From: Parvularcula sp964556115
Lineage (GTDB): Bacteria; Pseudomonadota; Alphaproteobacteria; Caulobacterales; Parvularculaceae
NCBI GenBank assembly: GCA_964556115.1
Contig: CAZKVC010000016.1
Location: 1-56,775 of the forward strand
DNA: 56,775 nt
Reading direction: 5' to 3'
The notes beneath the pieces are model-generated. The model did not search any database and was not told where the DNA came from. It saw nothing but the letters and a program-made list of their open reading frames with translations. The position numbers and the translations under genes are program-made. Positions 1-6,785 of this stretch are shown one piece after another; position 1 is the stretch's first letter, and each line of letters opens with the position of its first letter.

Positions 1-1340
1 TGCAGCTCGCCGAGGACTATTCCGACGAGCTGATGGAGAAGATGTCCTCCCTGCAAGAAGAGATCGACGCCCTCGACGCCTGGGACATCGACTCGAAGGT
101 CGAGATGGCCATGGAGGCCCTGCGCTGCCCGCCGGGCGACTGGCCCGTGGACAAGCTCTCGGGCGGTGAGAAGCGCCGCGTCGCCCTTGCCCGCATCATC
201 CTCGAGAAGAACGACCTTCTCCTCCTCGACGAGCCGACCAACCACCTCGACGCAGAGAGTGTCGCGTGGCTCGAGAACTACCTGCGCAACTTCCCCGGCG
301 CCGTGGTGCTCGTCACCCACGACCGCTACTTCCTCGACAACGTGACCGGCTGGATCCTCGAGCTCGACAGGGCCAAGGGCATCCCGTTCGAGGGCAACTA
401 CTCGGGCTGGCTCCAGCAGAAGGCCAAGCGCATGGCCCAGGAGGAGCGCGAGGAGGGCAAGCGGCAGAAGACCCTCGACCGCGAGCTCGAATGGATCAAC
501 CAGGGCCAGAAGGCCCGCCAGGCCAAGTCCAAGGCCCGCATCCAGTCCTATGAGAAGCTGCGCGACCAGGCCGCCAACGAGAACATCTCCACCGCCCAGA
601 TCCAGATCCCCGCGGGGCCTCGCCTCGGCGGCAAGGTGATCGAGGCCGAGCACCTCAAGAAAGCCTTTGGCGAGAAGCTCCTGATCGGTGATCTGACCTT
701 CGAGCTGCCCCCCGGCGGCATTGTCGGCGTCATCGGGCCCAACGGCGCGGGCAAGACCACGCTCTTCCGTATGCTGACGGGTCAGGATCAGCCGGACGAG
801 GGCTCGATCCGGCTCGGCGAGACGGTCAAGCTCGGCTATATCGACCAGACGCGCGAGAACCTCACCGACACGAACAATGTCTGGGAGGAGATCTCCGGCG
901 GCCTCGACATCGTCAAGCTCGGCGAGAAGCGCGAGGTGAACTCACGCGCCTACTGTACCTGGTTCAACTTCAAGGGCTCGGACCAGCAAAAGAAGGTCGG
1001 CGACCTCTCGGGCGGTGAGCGCAACCGCGTGCAGCTCGCCAAGATGCTGAAGGAGGGGGCGAACCTCCTCCTCCTCGACGAACCGACCAACGACCTCGAC
1101 GTCGATACCCTGCGCGAACTCGAAGCGGCGCTGGACGAGTTCGCCGGCTGCGCCGTCATCATCAGCCACGACCGCTGGTTCCTGGACCGCATCGCAACGC
1201 ATATCCTGGCCTTCGAAGGCAACAGCCACGTCGAATGGTTCGAAGGCAATTACGAAGCCTATATCGAAGACAAGAAGCGCAGGCTGGGCCCGGACGCGGA
1301 GGTGCCCCGGCGGATCAAGTACCGGAAGGCGGAACGGTAG
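1..1340 (+). CDS. ettA: Energy-dependent translational throttle protein EttA (ABC-F ATPase), 5' end outside window
   Basis: ABC-F ATPases of this family bind the ribosomal E site and gate the first elongation steps according to ATP level. The open frame runs in from the left edge (codons from base 3), so only about 445 residues are present. The first ATPase domain lacks its Walker A but shows LSGGEKRR (near base 156), LLLLDEPTNHLD (near 216) and a THDR switch. An arginine- and lysine-rich inter-domain linker follows. The second domain is complete: GPNGAGKTT, LSGGERNR, LLLLDEPTNDLD and SHDR. The tail ends in IKYRKAER, usual for EttA. The last 120 bp recur in diverged form at 1836-1955. The next gene begins 6 bp after the stop. 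The identification is firm. Confidence 0.96.
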   Translation, partial: QLAEDYSDELMEKMSSLQEEIDALDAWDIDSKVEMAMEALRCPPGDWPVDKLSGGEKRRVALARIILEKNDLLLLDEPTNHLDAESVAWLENYLRNFPGAVVLVTHDRYFLDNVTGWILELDRAKGIPFEGNYSGWLQQKAKRMAQEEREEGKRQKTLDRELEWINQGQKARQAKSKARIQSYEKLRDQAANENISTAQIQIPAGPRLGGKVIEAEHLKKAFGEKLLIGDLTFELPPGGIVGVIGPNGAGKTTLFRMLTGQDQPDEGSIRLGETVKLGYIDQTRENLTDTNNVWEEISGGLDIVKLGEKREVNSRAYCTWFNFKGSDQQKKVGDLSGGERNRVQLAKMLKEGANLLLLDEPTNDLDVDTLRELEAALDEFAGCAVIISHDRWFLDRIATHILAFEGNSHVEWFEGNYEAYIEDKKRRLGPDAEVPRRIKYRKAER

Positions 1341-1346
1341 GCATCC

Positions 1347-1589
1347 GTGCCGACGGTCCACCGCGAGGACGGCTGCAGGTTCTACTTCTACAGTCACGAG
1401 CCGAACGAGCCGCCCCACGTCCATATCGACAGGGGCGGCGCGTCAGCGAAATTCTGGCTGGAGCCGGTCGCGCTCGCCCGTAATATCGGCTTCCGGCCAC
1501 AGGAGTTGACCAAGCTGCTCAAGCTGACCGAAACTCACCGGACCAAGCTTCTGGAGGCATGGCATGACTTCTTCGGCCCTAGCCGCTGA
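1347..1589 (+). CDS. DUF4160 domain protein
   Basis: This 80-residue protein matches the DUF4160 family by its pattern: a short strand, FYFYSHE, PPHVHI, then an acidic/basic mix and a C-terminal helix ending in W-H-D. The start is GTG, 6 bp after the ettA stop; no better start lies downstream. The gene overlaps the following DUF2442 gene by 26 bp, so the two are almost certainly co-translated. DUF4160 and DUF2442 genes are often found side by side, and a toxin-antitoxin-like role has been suspected. I know of no proof of function and assign none. It sits between two ettA 3' ends, which marks it as inserted cargo. Confidence 0.85.
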   Translation: MPTVHREDGCRFYFYSHEPNEPPHVHIDRGGASAKFWLEPVALARNIGFRPQELTKLLKLTETHRTKLLEAWHDFFGPSR

Positions 1590-1830
1590 TATTCGCATAG
1601 CAGACGTCTCGGTAGGCACCGACAGCCTCACCGTTGCCCTCATGGACGGCAGGGTCATCAGCGTTCCCCTGGCCTGGTTCCCCCGCCTCGCTGCCGCCAC
1701 GCCTAAGCAGCGCGCCCATCGAGAAATCGCGGGCGGCGGTTACGGCATCCACTGGCCTGAGATCGACGAGGACCTGAGTGTGGAGGGCCTTCTCCGCGGC
1801 GCGCCGAGCGGGGAAGTTACTGGCCGATGA
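1564..1830 (+). CDS. DUF2442 domain protein
   Basis: This 88-residue protein carries the DUF2442 pattern: an N-terminal strand, then DGRVISVPLAWFPRL, a central loop, and IHWPEIDEDLSVEGLLRG near the C-terminus. The ATG at 1564 lies inside the end of the DUF4160 gene (26-bp overlap), which argues for coupled translation. DUF2442 proteins are small, and some family members are fused to DNA-binding helices; none is visible here. The stop at 1830 is 5 bp before the start of the second ettA-like tail, so the end of this gene lies close to a recombination junction. Function unknown; partner of DUF4160 by position. Confidence 0.85.
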   Translation: MTSSALAADIRIADVSVGTDSLTVALMDGRVISVPLAWFPRLAAATPKQRAHREIAGGGYGIHWPEIDEDLSVEGLLRGAPSGEVTGR

Positions 1831-1835
1831 AAGGG

Positions 1836-1955
1836 AACAACCACGTCGAATGGTTCGAAGGCAACTTCGAGGACTATATCGAGGACAAGAAGCGGCGGCT
1901 TGGTCCGGATGCGGATGTGCCGCGGAGGATCAAGTACCGGAAGGCGGAGCGGTAG
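1836..1955 (+). pseudogene. Second, diverged copy of the ettA 3' end (last 39 codons plus stop)
   Basis: These 120 bp align without gaps to the ettA 3' end at 1221-1340. By eye they match at 105 of 120 positions. The differences lie mostly at third codon positions, and the encoded 39 residues differ at four sites (for example NYEAY versus NFEDY), with the same IKYRKAER end and TAG stop. The pattern is that of an ettA allele from a related strain or species, not of a recent local duplication. There is no start codon or ATPase core, so it is a fragment. The DUF262 gene starts 8 bp behind its stop, as the DUF4160 gene starts 6 bp behind the real ettA stop. Confidence 0.93.
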
Positions 1956-1963
1956 GCTATATT

Positions 1964-3082
1964 ATGACGCTTAGAGAACAGATTGATAACGCTAAGCGGT
2001 CCGTGAGTACGGATGAACTCGCAATAAGCATCGGCGAGATTGGGTCGATGTACGAGGCGAAAGAATTGCACATCCTACCAGAATTTCAGCGACTGTTTCG
2101 CTGGGGGCCGCAAAAAAAATCTGATTTTATTGAGTCGCTTTTGGTTGGGATTCCAATTCCGCCAGCATTCGCCTACGAGAGGGAGGATGCCACTTGGGAG
2201 CTAATCGATGGTCTGCAGAGGATTTCGACCGTACTTGAGTTTCAGGGGCTCCTGAGGGATCCCTACAATCCGGACAAACTATGTGAGCCCACTACCTTAG
2301 TTGGAGCGAAGTACCTTCCCGGACTCGATGGAGTCGGCTGGGTCCACGGCGGGGCAGACGGAAAGGGAATCGGTAAGGAACTGCAACTCTTCATCCGCAG
2401 GGCTAGGATAGATTTTCAGATCTTGAAGTATCCAAGTGACGCAACCACAAAATTTGATCTATTCCAACGACTGAACCGAGGTGGCGCCTACGCGAACGCT
2501 CAAGAGGTTCGAACTTGCGCAATGGTTCTCGCGAACGAGGAAGCTACTCGAAAAATTCGAGAAATCGCTAAGAGCGAATCATTCCGAACCGTGTTTCGTG
2601 TCAATGAGGACCAGTCGAAAATTCAAAAGGATGTGGAGTATGCCGTCCGGCTGCTTGCCCATGCCTCCAAAGCCTACGAAGGGAAGCTGGACGTCGAAGA
2701 GTTTCTCGACAAGGCAATCATCGAACTTCTGCAGGGAGACAATTGGAACGCTTTCCTCGATGATGCTGTTTGGGCGGTTGAGACGCTCCACGCGATTGAC
2801 GGCGAGAAAGTACTACTGCCGCCTAAAGACATCGAATTCAATACGGTGGAGCGGTTCGCTCTCAGGTCACTTGAAGTCATTGCTGTGGGGGTGCTCATAA
2901 ACGCCTCTGCAATTAAAGCGCTTCCTAAGCCGGAGGAATTTGTTCGTGAGAGAATTACAAAATTCTGGATGCAGACAAGCGCTCTTGAAGGAATGAGTGG
3001 GGCTGGACAACGCGGCACAACGCGTTGGGGTAAGACCCTACCGTTCGGCAAGGACTGGTTTGATCCTAGATCTGCGAAATGA
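1964..3082 (+). CDS. DUF262 (ParB/Srx-like nucleotidase fold) protein, likely defence component
   Basis: This 372-residue protein has the DUF262 hallmarks: FQRLFRW at residues 41-47, the DGLQR signature at 82-86, and FDLFQRLNRGG at 164-174 followed by QEVR. DUF262 is the domain of GmrS, SspE and BrxU, where it acts as a nucleotidase or sensor. The DUF1524/HNH nuclease domain that often follows is absent; the rest (about 200-372) is helical and unassigned. ATG 1964 is chosen because the longer frame upstream runs through the ettA-tail fragment. The gene is visibly AT-richer than its surroundings and overlaps the HEPN gene by ATGA. A two-part defence or toxin-antitoxin role is inferred. Confidence 0.88.
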   Translation: MTLREQIDNAKRSVSTDELAISIGEIGSMYEAKELHILPEFQRLFRWGPQKKSDFIESLLVGIPIPPAFAYEREDATWELIDGLQRISTVLEFQGLLRDPYNPDKLCEPTTLVGAKYLPGLDGVGWVHGGADGKGIGKELQLFIRRARIDFQILKYPSDATTKFDLFQRLNRGGAYANAQEVRTCAMVLANEEATRKIREIAKSESFRTVFRVNEDQSKIQKDVEYAVRLLAHASKAYEGKLDVEEFLDKAIIELLQGDNWNAFLDDAVWAVETLHAIDGEKVLLPPKDIEFNTVERFALRSLEVIAVGVLINASAIKALPKPEEFVRERITKFWMQTSALEGMSGAGQRGTTRWGKTLPFGKDWFDPRSAK

Positions 3083-3708
3083 CCCCCGACGAAGCGTTCG
3101 ACAGGATCGATCAGGCTAGGCTCAGTAGAGCCAGATCGCTATCCAATACGAAGCAGAAATTCACGAGTAATCTTTTCGGCGTAGATACTTCAAATATTGC
3201 ATCCCAATCTGTCGTTGTCCTCTGCTACGCCCATTGGGAGGGTTTCTACGCTGATTGTGTCAAGACCTACATCGATTTCTTGGTTGCAAGGGGGCAGAGA
3301 GTACGAGAAACAAACTGGCTTTTTATGGTCGGGGTTCTCGATGGTGCCTTTCAAAGTCTCGTGGACCGGAATGCATCCTGGGAGGCGAAGCTTGATTTCG
3401 TCGAATCTCTTGAAACTAGGCTCGATACTGATTTTTCCGGGTTCAACCGAACTTGCGTTAAGCCGCGTTCTAATCTTGATGCAGATCAAATCGCGTTGAA
3501 CGGACGAATTTTGGGAATTCAATTTGAACAGGTCCATCATGATCGGCTTCGAATAAACCGACAACTCGTCAAATGGCGCCATGAAGTTGCACACGGAAAT
3601 GAGCCAGATCTCTCAGATGTAAACATAGTTGATCATTGTAATCTTACTATCAGTCTTCTGCTGCACATCGCGGACAAATTCCAAGAGAAGATTGTATCGC
3701 ACCTTTGA
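3079..3708 (+). CDS. HEPN-domain protein (MAE_28990-like), putative RNase
   Basis: This 209-residue helical protein carries the HEPN catalytic motif R-x4-H (R167 to H172, in WRHEVAHG) and the conserved YAHWEGFY segment at 50-57, typical of the MAE_28990/MAE_18760-like HEPN group. HEPN proteins with this motif are metal-independent endoribonucleases in toxin-antitoxin, abortive-infection and CRISPR effectors. The start ATG overlaps the DUF262 stop (ATGA), so the two are translationally coupled. Base composition is as AT-rich as in the DUF262 gene. RNase activity and the role of DUF262 as sensor or neutraliser are inferred; the fold assignment is fairly secure. Confidence 0.85.
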   Translation: MTPDEAFDRIDQARLSRARSLSNTKQKFTSNLFGVDTSNIASQSVVVLCYAHWEGFYADCVKTYIDFLVARGQRVRETNWLFMVGVLDGAFQSLVDRNASWEAKLDFVESLETRLDTDFSGFNRTCVKPRSNLDADQIALNGRILGIQFEQVHHDRLRINRQLVKWRHEVAHGNEPDLSDVNIVDHCNLTISLLLHIADKFQEKIVSHL

Positions 3709-3777
3709 GCGTCGAGATCACTGGAGCTGAGCCATGCACCCTAGGTTTCTCGCGGCGACCACCCCTCTGGTGGCATC

Positions 3778-4059
3778 TCAAAATGGTTGTCGCGTTTCCA
3801 TTGGTGCCACGACGCTTCGCAGACGGTCCGCCGTAGGCGGAACGATCAGTCTGGGGGACTGATCGTAGGCGGAGAGGGCCACCGCAGTGGCCGGCCAGTC
3901 GTCTATCTCCTTCACCAAGCCGTGCTTTACCGGGTGATAATGCGTGTACGCGATATGGTTGGTAAGGTCCCGCTCGTCGCGGATGACGTGCTCCCAGAAC
4001 CGGCGCTGCCAGATGCCGCGCTCGCCGTCTCGGCGGCCTTGCTTGTTCTCACGTGTCAT
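3778..4059 (-). pseudogene. REP-associated tyrosine transposase (RAYT/Y1 family), C-terminal remnant
   Basis: On the minus strand about 93 codons remain. The segment QRRFWEHVIRDERD, then HYHPVKHGLV and DDWP, is the well-known C-terminal part of REP-associated Y1 transposases. The N-terminal HUH motif and the catalytic tyrosine helix are missing. Upstream of codon 1 the sequence runs into the palindrome at 4054-4093, so the gene is truncated and not expected to be active. A 10-bp inverted repeat (3842-3866) lies within its 3' part. REP-type palindromes next to it (4110-4190) fit this family, which mobilises such elements. Confidence 0.8.
3842..3866. repeat. 10-bp perfect inverted repeat within the RAYT remnant
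   Basis: acgatcagtc at 3842-3851 is answered by gactgatcgt at 3857-3866 around a 5-base loop. Only 14 bp to the left, ccgcc-gta-ggcgg forms a smaller hairpin. Both are REP-like structures buried in the tail of the decayed transposase. Confidence 0.7.
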
Positions 4060-4093
4060 TCCGGGCCTGCTCTTCGAGCATCCCGGAATGACA
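4054..4093. repeat. Palindromic element, 12-bp perfect stem
   Basis: tgtcattccggg (4054-4065) pairs perfectly with cccggaatgaca (4082-4093) around a 16-base loop. It overlaps the truncation point of the RAYT remnant and is probably a REP-type element of a different sequence class from the one at 4110-4190. There is no T-run beside it, so a terminator role is unlikely. Confidence 0.75.
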
Positions 4094-4109
4094 GCTAAGG
4101 GCTCAGCGC

Positions 4110-4190
4110 CGTAGGGCGGAACGCGTTAGCGATCCGCCGTCTCTTTTCGTGCCGCCCAATGGCGGATCACCTTCGGTGTTCCGCCCTACG
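4110..4190. repeat. REPIN-like pair of inverted REP elements
   Basis: cgtagggcggaac at 4110-4122 is the exact reverse complement of gttccgccctacg at 4178-4190, and gatccgcc at 4131-4138 is the reverse complement of ggcggatc at 4161-4168. Two REP units thus face each other around a short spacer, the arrangement called REPIN. The right-hand unit (4161-4185) occurs again as a singlet at 5180-5204. Such elements are mobilised by RAYT transposases, a remnant of which lies just to the left. Confidence 0.8.
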
Positions 4191-4687
4191 CATGCCCCCA
4201 CGCAACGACTTATCCCCGCCCCCTCCACCCCGCGCTATCATCCCCCCACGGACAGACGCCGGGAGTTCAGGATCCGTCGCCTGATGATCTGTCCGTGCCG
4301 GTGTCATCCGGCGGAGTGGGAACGCAGCTCGCGTGACCGCTCTGCCTACGGACGCTTCGGGGCGTGAGCTGGGGATCGGCCGTCACCGGGGAGAGTGATG
4401 ACATCATGATGCGCTACCGCCTTGCCCGGCGCGTGCGAAGGACGCACGGCAAACAGGCAGGGTGAGCGCGTGTCGGCGCTCGCGCGCGGGGTGAGGGGCG
4501 ACTGTGGGCGAAGCCCGCGTAAGCGTTCCGAACGGAGCGCCCTTTGCATTGCGGCAAGCTTTACAAGAATCTCCGCTGCGATGACCGCGCGCGAGCTTCC
4601 CTTTTCGTTTGTCCTAACGCTTCGCTGCATGAGGACGGAAGAACTGCCCACGGGCGGCTGCACGTGCTTCTCCTTCCTTCCGCACAC
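4191..4687. other. Stretch of about 500 bp without a recognisable gene
   Basis: Both strands show open frames, but their composition looks like read-through of noncoding DNA (arginine-, serine- and alanine-rich, no domain). A 9-bp stem, cacggacag (4247-4255) with ctgtccgtg (4289-4297), encloses a smaller ttcagg/cctgat pairing, so a structured RNA is possible. I could not match it to SRP RNA, 6S RNA, tmRNA or RNase P RNA by eye. No ribosome binding site with a convincing start was found. Confidence 0.4.
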
Positions 4688-4721
4688 AAAAAAGCCCGCC
4701 GCTGCCGGGGCAGGGCGGGCT
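4688..4721 (-). terminator. Rho-independent terminator of the cold-shock gene
   Basis: Read on the minus strand, a GC-rich stem (gcccgcc at 4714-4720 pairing with ggcgggc at 4694-4700) is followed by six T (4688-4693). It lies about 40 bp behind the cold-shock stop codon. Confidence 0.9.
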
Positions 4722-4760
4722 CGACGTCTGACGCTCGCTTGGCGAGCGGCGACGTTCAGG

Positions 4761-4970
4761 TCAGGCCATCGAGATCTGGCTGACGGCGCTCTTGCCAGAG
4801 CGGCGGTCAATTTCAGTCTCGAATTCGACCTTGTCGCCGTCATTAAGCGGGCCGAGGCCGCAACGCTCGAGAGCGGTTGCGTGCACGAACACGTCAGTCG
4901 AGCCATCTTCAGGCTGAATAAATCCGAAGCCCTTTTGGTCGTTGTAGAACTTCACGGTACCTTTAGTCAT
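4761..4970 (-). CDS. Cold-shock protein, single CSD (CspA family)
   Basis: This 69-residue single-domain RNA chaperone binds single-stranded RNA and keeps it unfolded. Both nucleic-acid motifs are present: KGFGFI (RNP1) and VFVH (RNP2), and the length is that of the family. ATG at 4970 is preferred over an in-frame GTG two codons upstream, with GAAAG about 11 bp before the ATG. More than 200 bp separate it from the next gene upstream, leaving room for the long 5' leader usual in csp genes, though I see no specific cold box. It is monocistronic, ending in a strong terminator. Confidence 0.95.
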   Translation of the reverse strand: MTKGTVKFYNDQKGFGFIQPEDGSTDVFVHATALERCGLGPLNDGDKVEFETEIDRRSGKSAVSQISMA

Positions 4971-5179
4971 AGTCACAGTCTTTCAGTCGCAATGCGGAAT
5001 GCACAGAGCCGCACCGCGCGGTCCTGCGTTCCTGTCGATCAAATTGAGGGGGTGCAGTCTAAAACGTCAGCGGTCTTCAAGAAGAACCGCAAAGCCTCGG
5101 GCATCCGGCAAGCAATCGATGACAGACCTCTACCCTGTCTAGCACTGTCCGTCAAGGATCATCGTCTGCAATTCCCGGG

Positions 5180-5204
5180 GGCGGATCACCTTCGGTGTTC
5201 CGCC
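5180..5204. repeat. REP singlet, 11-bp stem with one mismatch
   Basis: ggcggatcacc and ggtgttccgcc are separated by ttc. The 25-bp sequence is identical to the right-hand unit of the REPIN at 4161-4185. It lies 16 bp behind the stop codon of the minus-strand gene ending at 5221 and could help end its transcript, though no T-run follows. Confidence 0.8.
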
Positions 5205-5220
5205 CCATTATTATCGAACG

Positions 5221-5652
5221 TCAGTTGCGGTTCCTGCGTCTTTTGGGACGCTCATCGTCTTTACCCATGTCTTCCTCGACCGTGCGCTGCAGAAGCGCGA
5301 CCACGTCCATGAGGTGATGGTGCGCATCGCGCAGCTCCTCATGCTCGGAACGGGCGCGGGCGTGGCGGGCGGCGAGACCAGCCAGCTCATCACCTTCGAG
5401 GGCCTCGCGGTGCTCTTCCATCCGCTCCTTGTGGGTGTCGAGCGGGGATTGGCCTTCCAGCCGCTCGATCGCGGCACGGAGGGTCTCGATCGCCTCGTCG
5501 TGCTCGTCCGACCAACGGTCGTGGTCTTCTTCCCAGACCGTGTGCTCGGCCATGAACGCCGAAGCAAGGATGCTCTCGGCATCATCGTTCTGGGCGTGGG
5601 CAGGAAGGGTAAGGGCGCCGACCATCAGGACGGCAAGTGCTGGCTTGAGCAT
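5221..5652 (-). CDS. Exported coiled-coil protein of unknown function
   Basis: This 143-residue protein begins with a clear signal peptide (MLKPALAVLMVGALTLPAHA, cleavage after AHA). The mature part is very rich in E, D, H, A and R and predicts as one or two long amphipathic helices (about 25-125), such as EHTVWEEDHDRWSDEHDE. It ends in a basic tail, KRRRNRN. No family is recognised; the histidine- and acid-rich helices resemble periplasmic metal-responsive helical proteins, but this is only an impression. The open frame extends far upstream without a start that would keep the signal peptide at the N-terminus, so ATG 5652 is chosen. Confidence 0.75.
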   Translation of the reverse strand: MLKPALAVLMVGALTLPAHAQNDDAESILASAFMAEHTVWEEDHDRWSDEHDEAIETLRAAIERLEGQSPLDTHKERMEEHREALEGDELAGLAARHARARSEHEELRDAHHHLMDVVALLQRTVEEDMGKDDERPKRRRNRN

Positions 5653-6043
5653 GGCAATATCCGCTTCTGGGTTTCCAAGTGCTCGAACAGATACGGCAGA
5701 AGGCCGTTCCGGAAGGGCCTGCGGTGTTATACCCGCCCTTCCAGCATGGGGCAGCTTGGCCCCGCCTCTGTTCGATGGGGGGTCAAGGTCCGAAGGTCTG
5801 CTTCGCGGAGAAGCCACCGCGCAAACCCAACTAGCCGTCGGTTGGCCTTTGTATGATGGCGTAGCCGCCAGGGCGCAGCTCTTCGCACTGATCCCCGACC
5901 TTACACGCTGCTCGCGAAACGCCCTCAGGCCAAACACTCAGAAAGTGTAGGTCGAACCGCCATTAATCCTATGTTAAAGAACGCTTGTGGATCGGAAACG
6001 TTTCGGTAATCTAGAGGCGGGCTTTTAGAACGGAGAGGAATCC
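5653..6043. other. Divergent intergenic region of 391 bp
   Basis: It lies between the minus-strand exported protein and the plus-strand sorting-signal protein and should hold promoters for both. I see no conserved coding frame; the long frames here are in-frame extensions of neighbours. The right end holds the candidate promoter listed separately. Confidence 0.5.
5985..6012 (+). promoter_or_regulatory. Candidate promoter with a 10-bp palindrome in the spacer
   Basis: ttgtgg (5985-5990) and taatct (6007-6012) are separated by 16 bp, about 30 bp before the next start codon. The spacer contains the perfect palindrome GAAACGTTTC (5995-6004), placed where a repressor would act. Inference from sequence only. 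Confidence 0.35.
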
Positions 6044-6730
6044 ATGAAAAAATTTCTTTTGAGTACCATTGCTGCTGCTGGCATGATTGCCGGTTCTGCG
6101 CAGGCCGCTTCGGTCACCATCGTCTTTCAGAACCCTGGTGCCGACATGCCGACTGGCAACTTTACCACTGGCGGTACCTGTAACGGGGTGAATATTTCCG
6201 GAAGCGATCTCTGCACCTCGGATGCCTCTCAGGGCTTCGAGTATTCGAAGGGTTTTGCCACCGTGACGGCAACTGCCTTCGACAGCAACGGCCTGACCAA
6301 CCTGATGCAGGACCTGCGCCCGACCAATTCGGGCCTCGCCGTGCTTTCGGCGGGCGAGGGTTCATCGGATGACCAGGTGCAGTTCGACAGCGGTGAGTCG
6401 ATCGTCTTCGACTTCGGCTCCGATGTCATCTTCGATGCGATCGATTTCAACGCAGGCGGCGACGTGAATTGCTCGAACTTCGGCAGCGAAGGCCCGTGCG
6501 GCACCTTCGACCTCTTCGTCGATGGTGTCCTTGAGGGCAATTTCGCCGCCATGGACAATATGGCGTTCTCGCTGATCGGTCAGACCTTCGAGTTCGTCGC
6601 GACGCAGCAGGGCGCCGGCTTCGCCATCGGTTCGATCAGCGTCAGCGAAGTGCCGGTTCCCGGCGCAGCGGTCGCCATGATCTCCGGCCTCGCGGGCCTC
6701 GGCGCCGCGCGCCGCCGCAAGAAGAGCTGA
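6044..6730 (+). CDS. Exported protein with PEP-CTERM/VPxP-type C-terminal sorting signal
   Basis: This 228-residue protein starts with a signal peptide (MKKFLLSTIAAAGMIAGSAQA) and ends with the three-part sorting signal of the PEP-CTERM class: a VPVPGAA motif, a hydrophobic helix (VAMISGLAGLGA) and a basic tail (ARRRKKS). Such proteins are processed by an exosortase and delivered to the surface or exopolysaccharide. The middle is a beta-rich domain of small and acidic residues with pairs of cysteines (TCNG, LCTS, NCSN, GPCG), perhaps forming disulphides. The start is supported by GGAGAGGAA 8 bp upstream. No exosortase gene is in this window. Confidence 0.82.
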   Translation: MKKFLLSTIAAAGMIAGSAQAASVTIVFQNPGADMPTGNFTTGGTCNGVNISGSDLCTSDASQGFEYSKGFATVTATAFDSNGLTNLMQDLRPTNSGLAVLSAGEGSSDDQVQFDSGESIVFDFGSDVIFDAIDFNAGGDVNCSNFGSEGPCGTFDLFVDGVLEGNFAAMDNMAFSLIGQTFEFVATQQGAGFAIGSISVSEVPVPGAAVAMISGLAGLGAARRRKKS

Positions 6731-6740
6731 GAACGCTCAA

Positions 6741-6764
6741 GGCCGCCTTCGCAAGAGGGCGGCC
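6741..6764 (+). terminator. Probable terminator hairpin
   Basis: A 7-bp perfect stem, ggccgcc and ggcggcc, lies 10 bp behind the stop codon. No T-run follows, so it may be a weak or factor-dependent end. The next gene is on the opposite strand. Confidence 0.5.
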
Positions 6765-6785
6765 ACCCCCAGGGGAAGAGGGTGC

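Noticed and set aside
4346..4906. 186-residue minus-strand frame and the 296-residue plus-strand frame at 4422-5312
   Set aside because: Both cross the cold-shock gene and its terminator, have arginine/serine/alanine-rich random composition, and no ribosome binding site.
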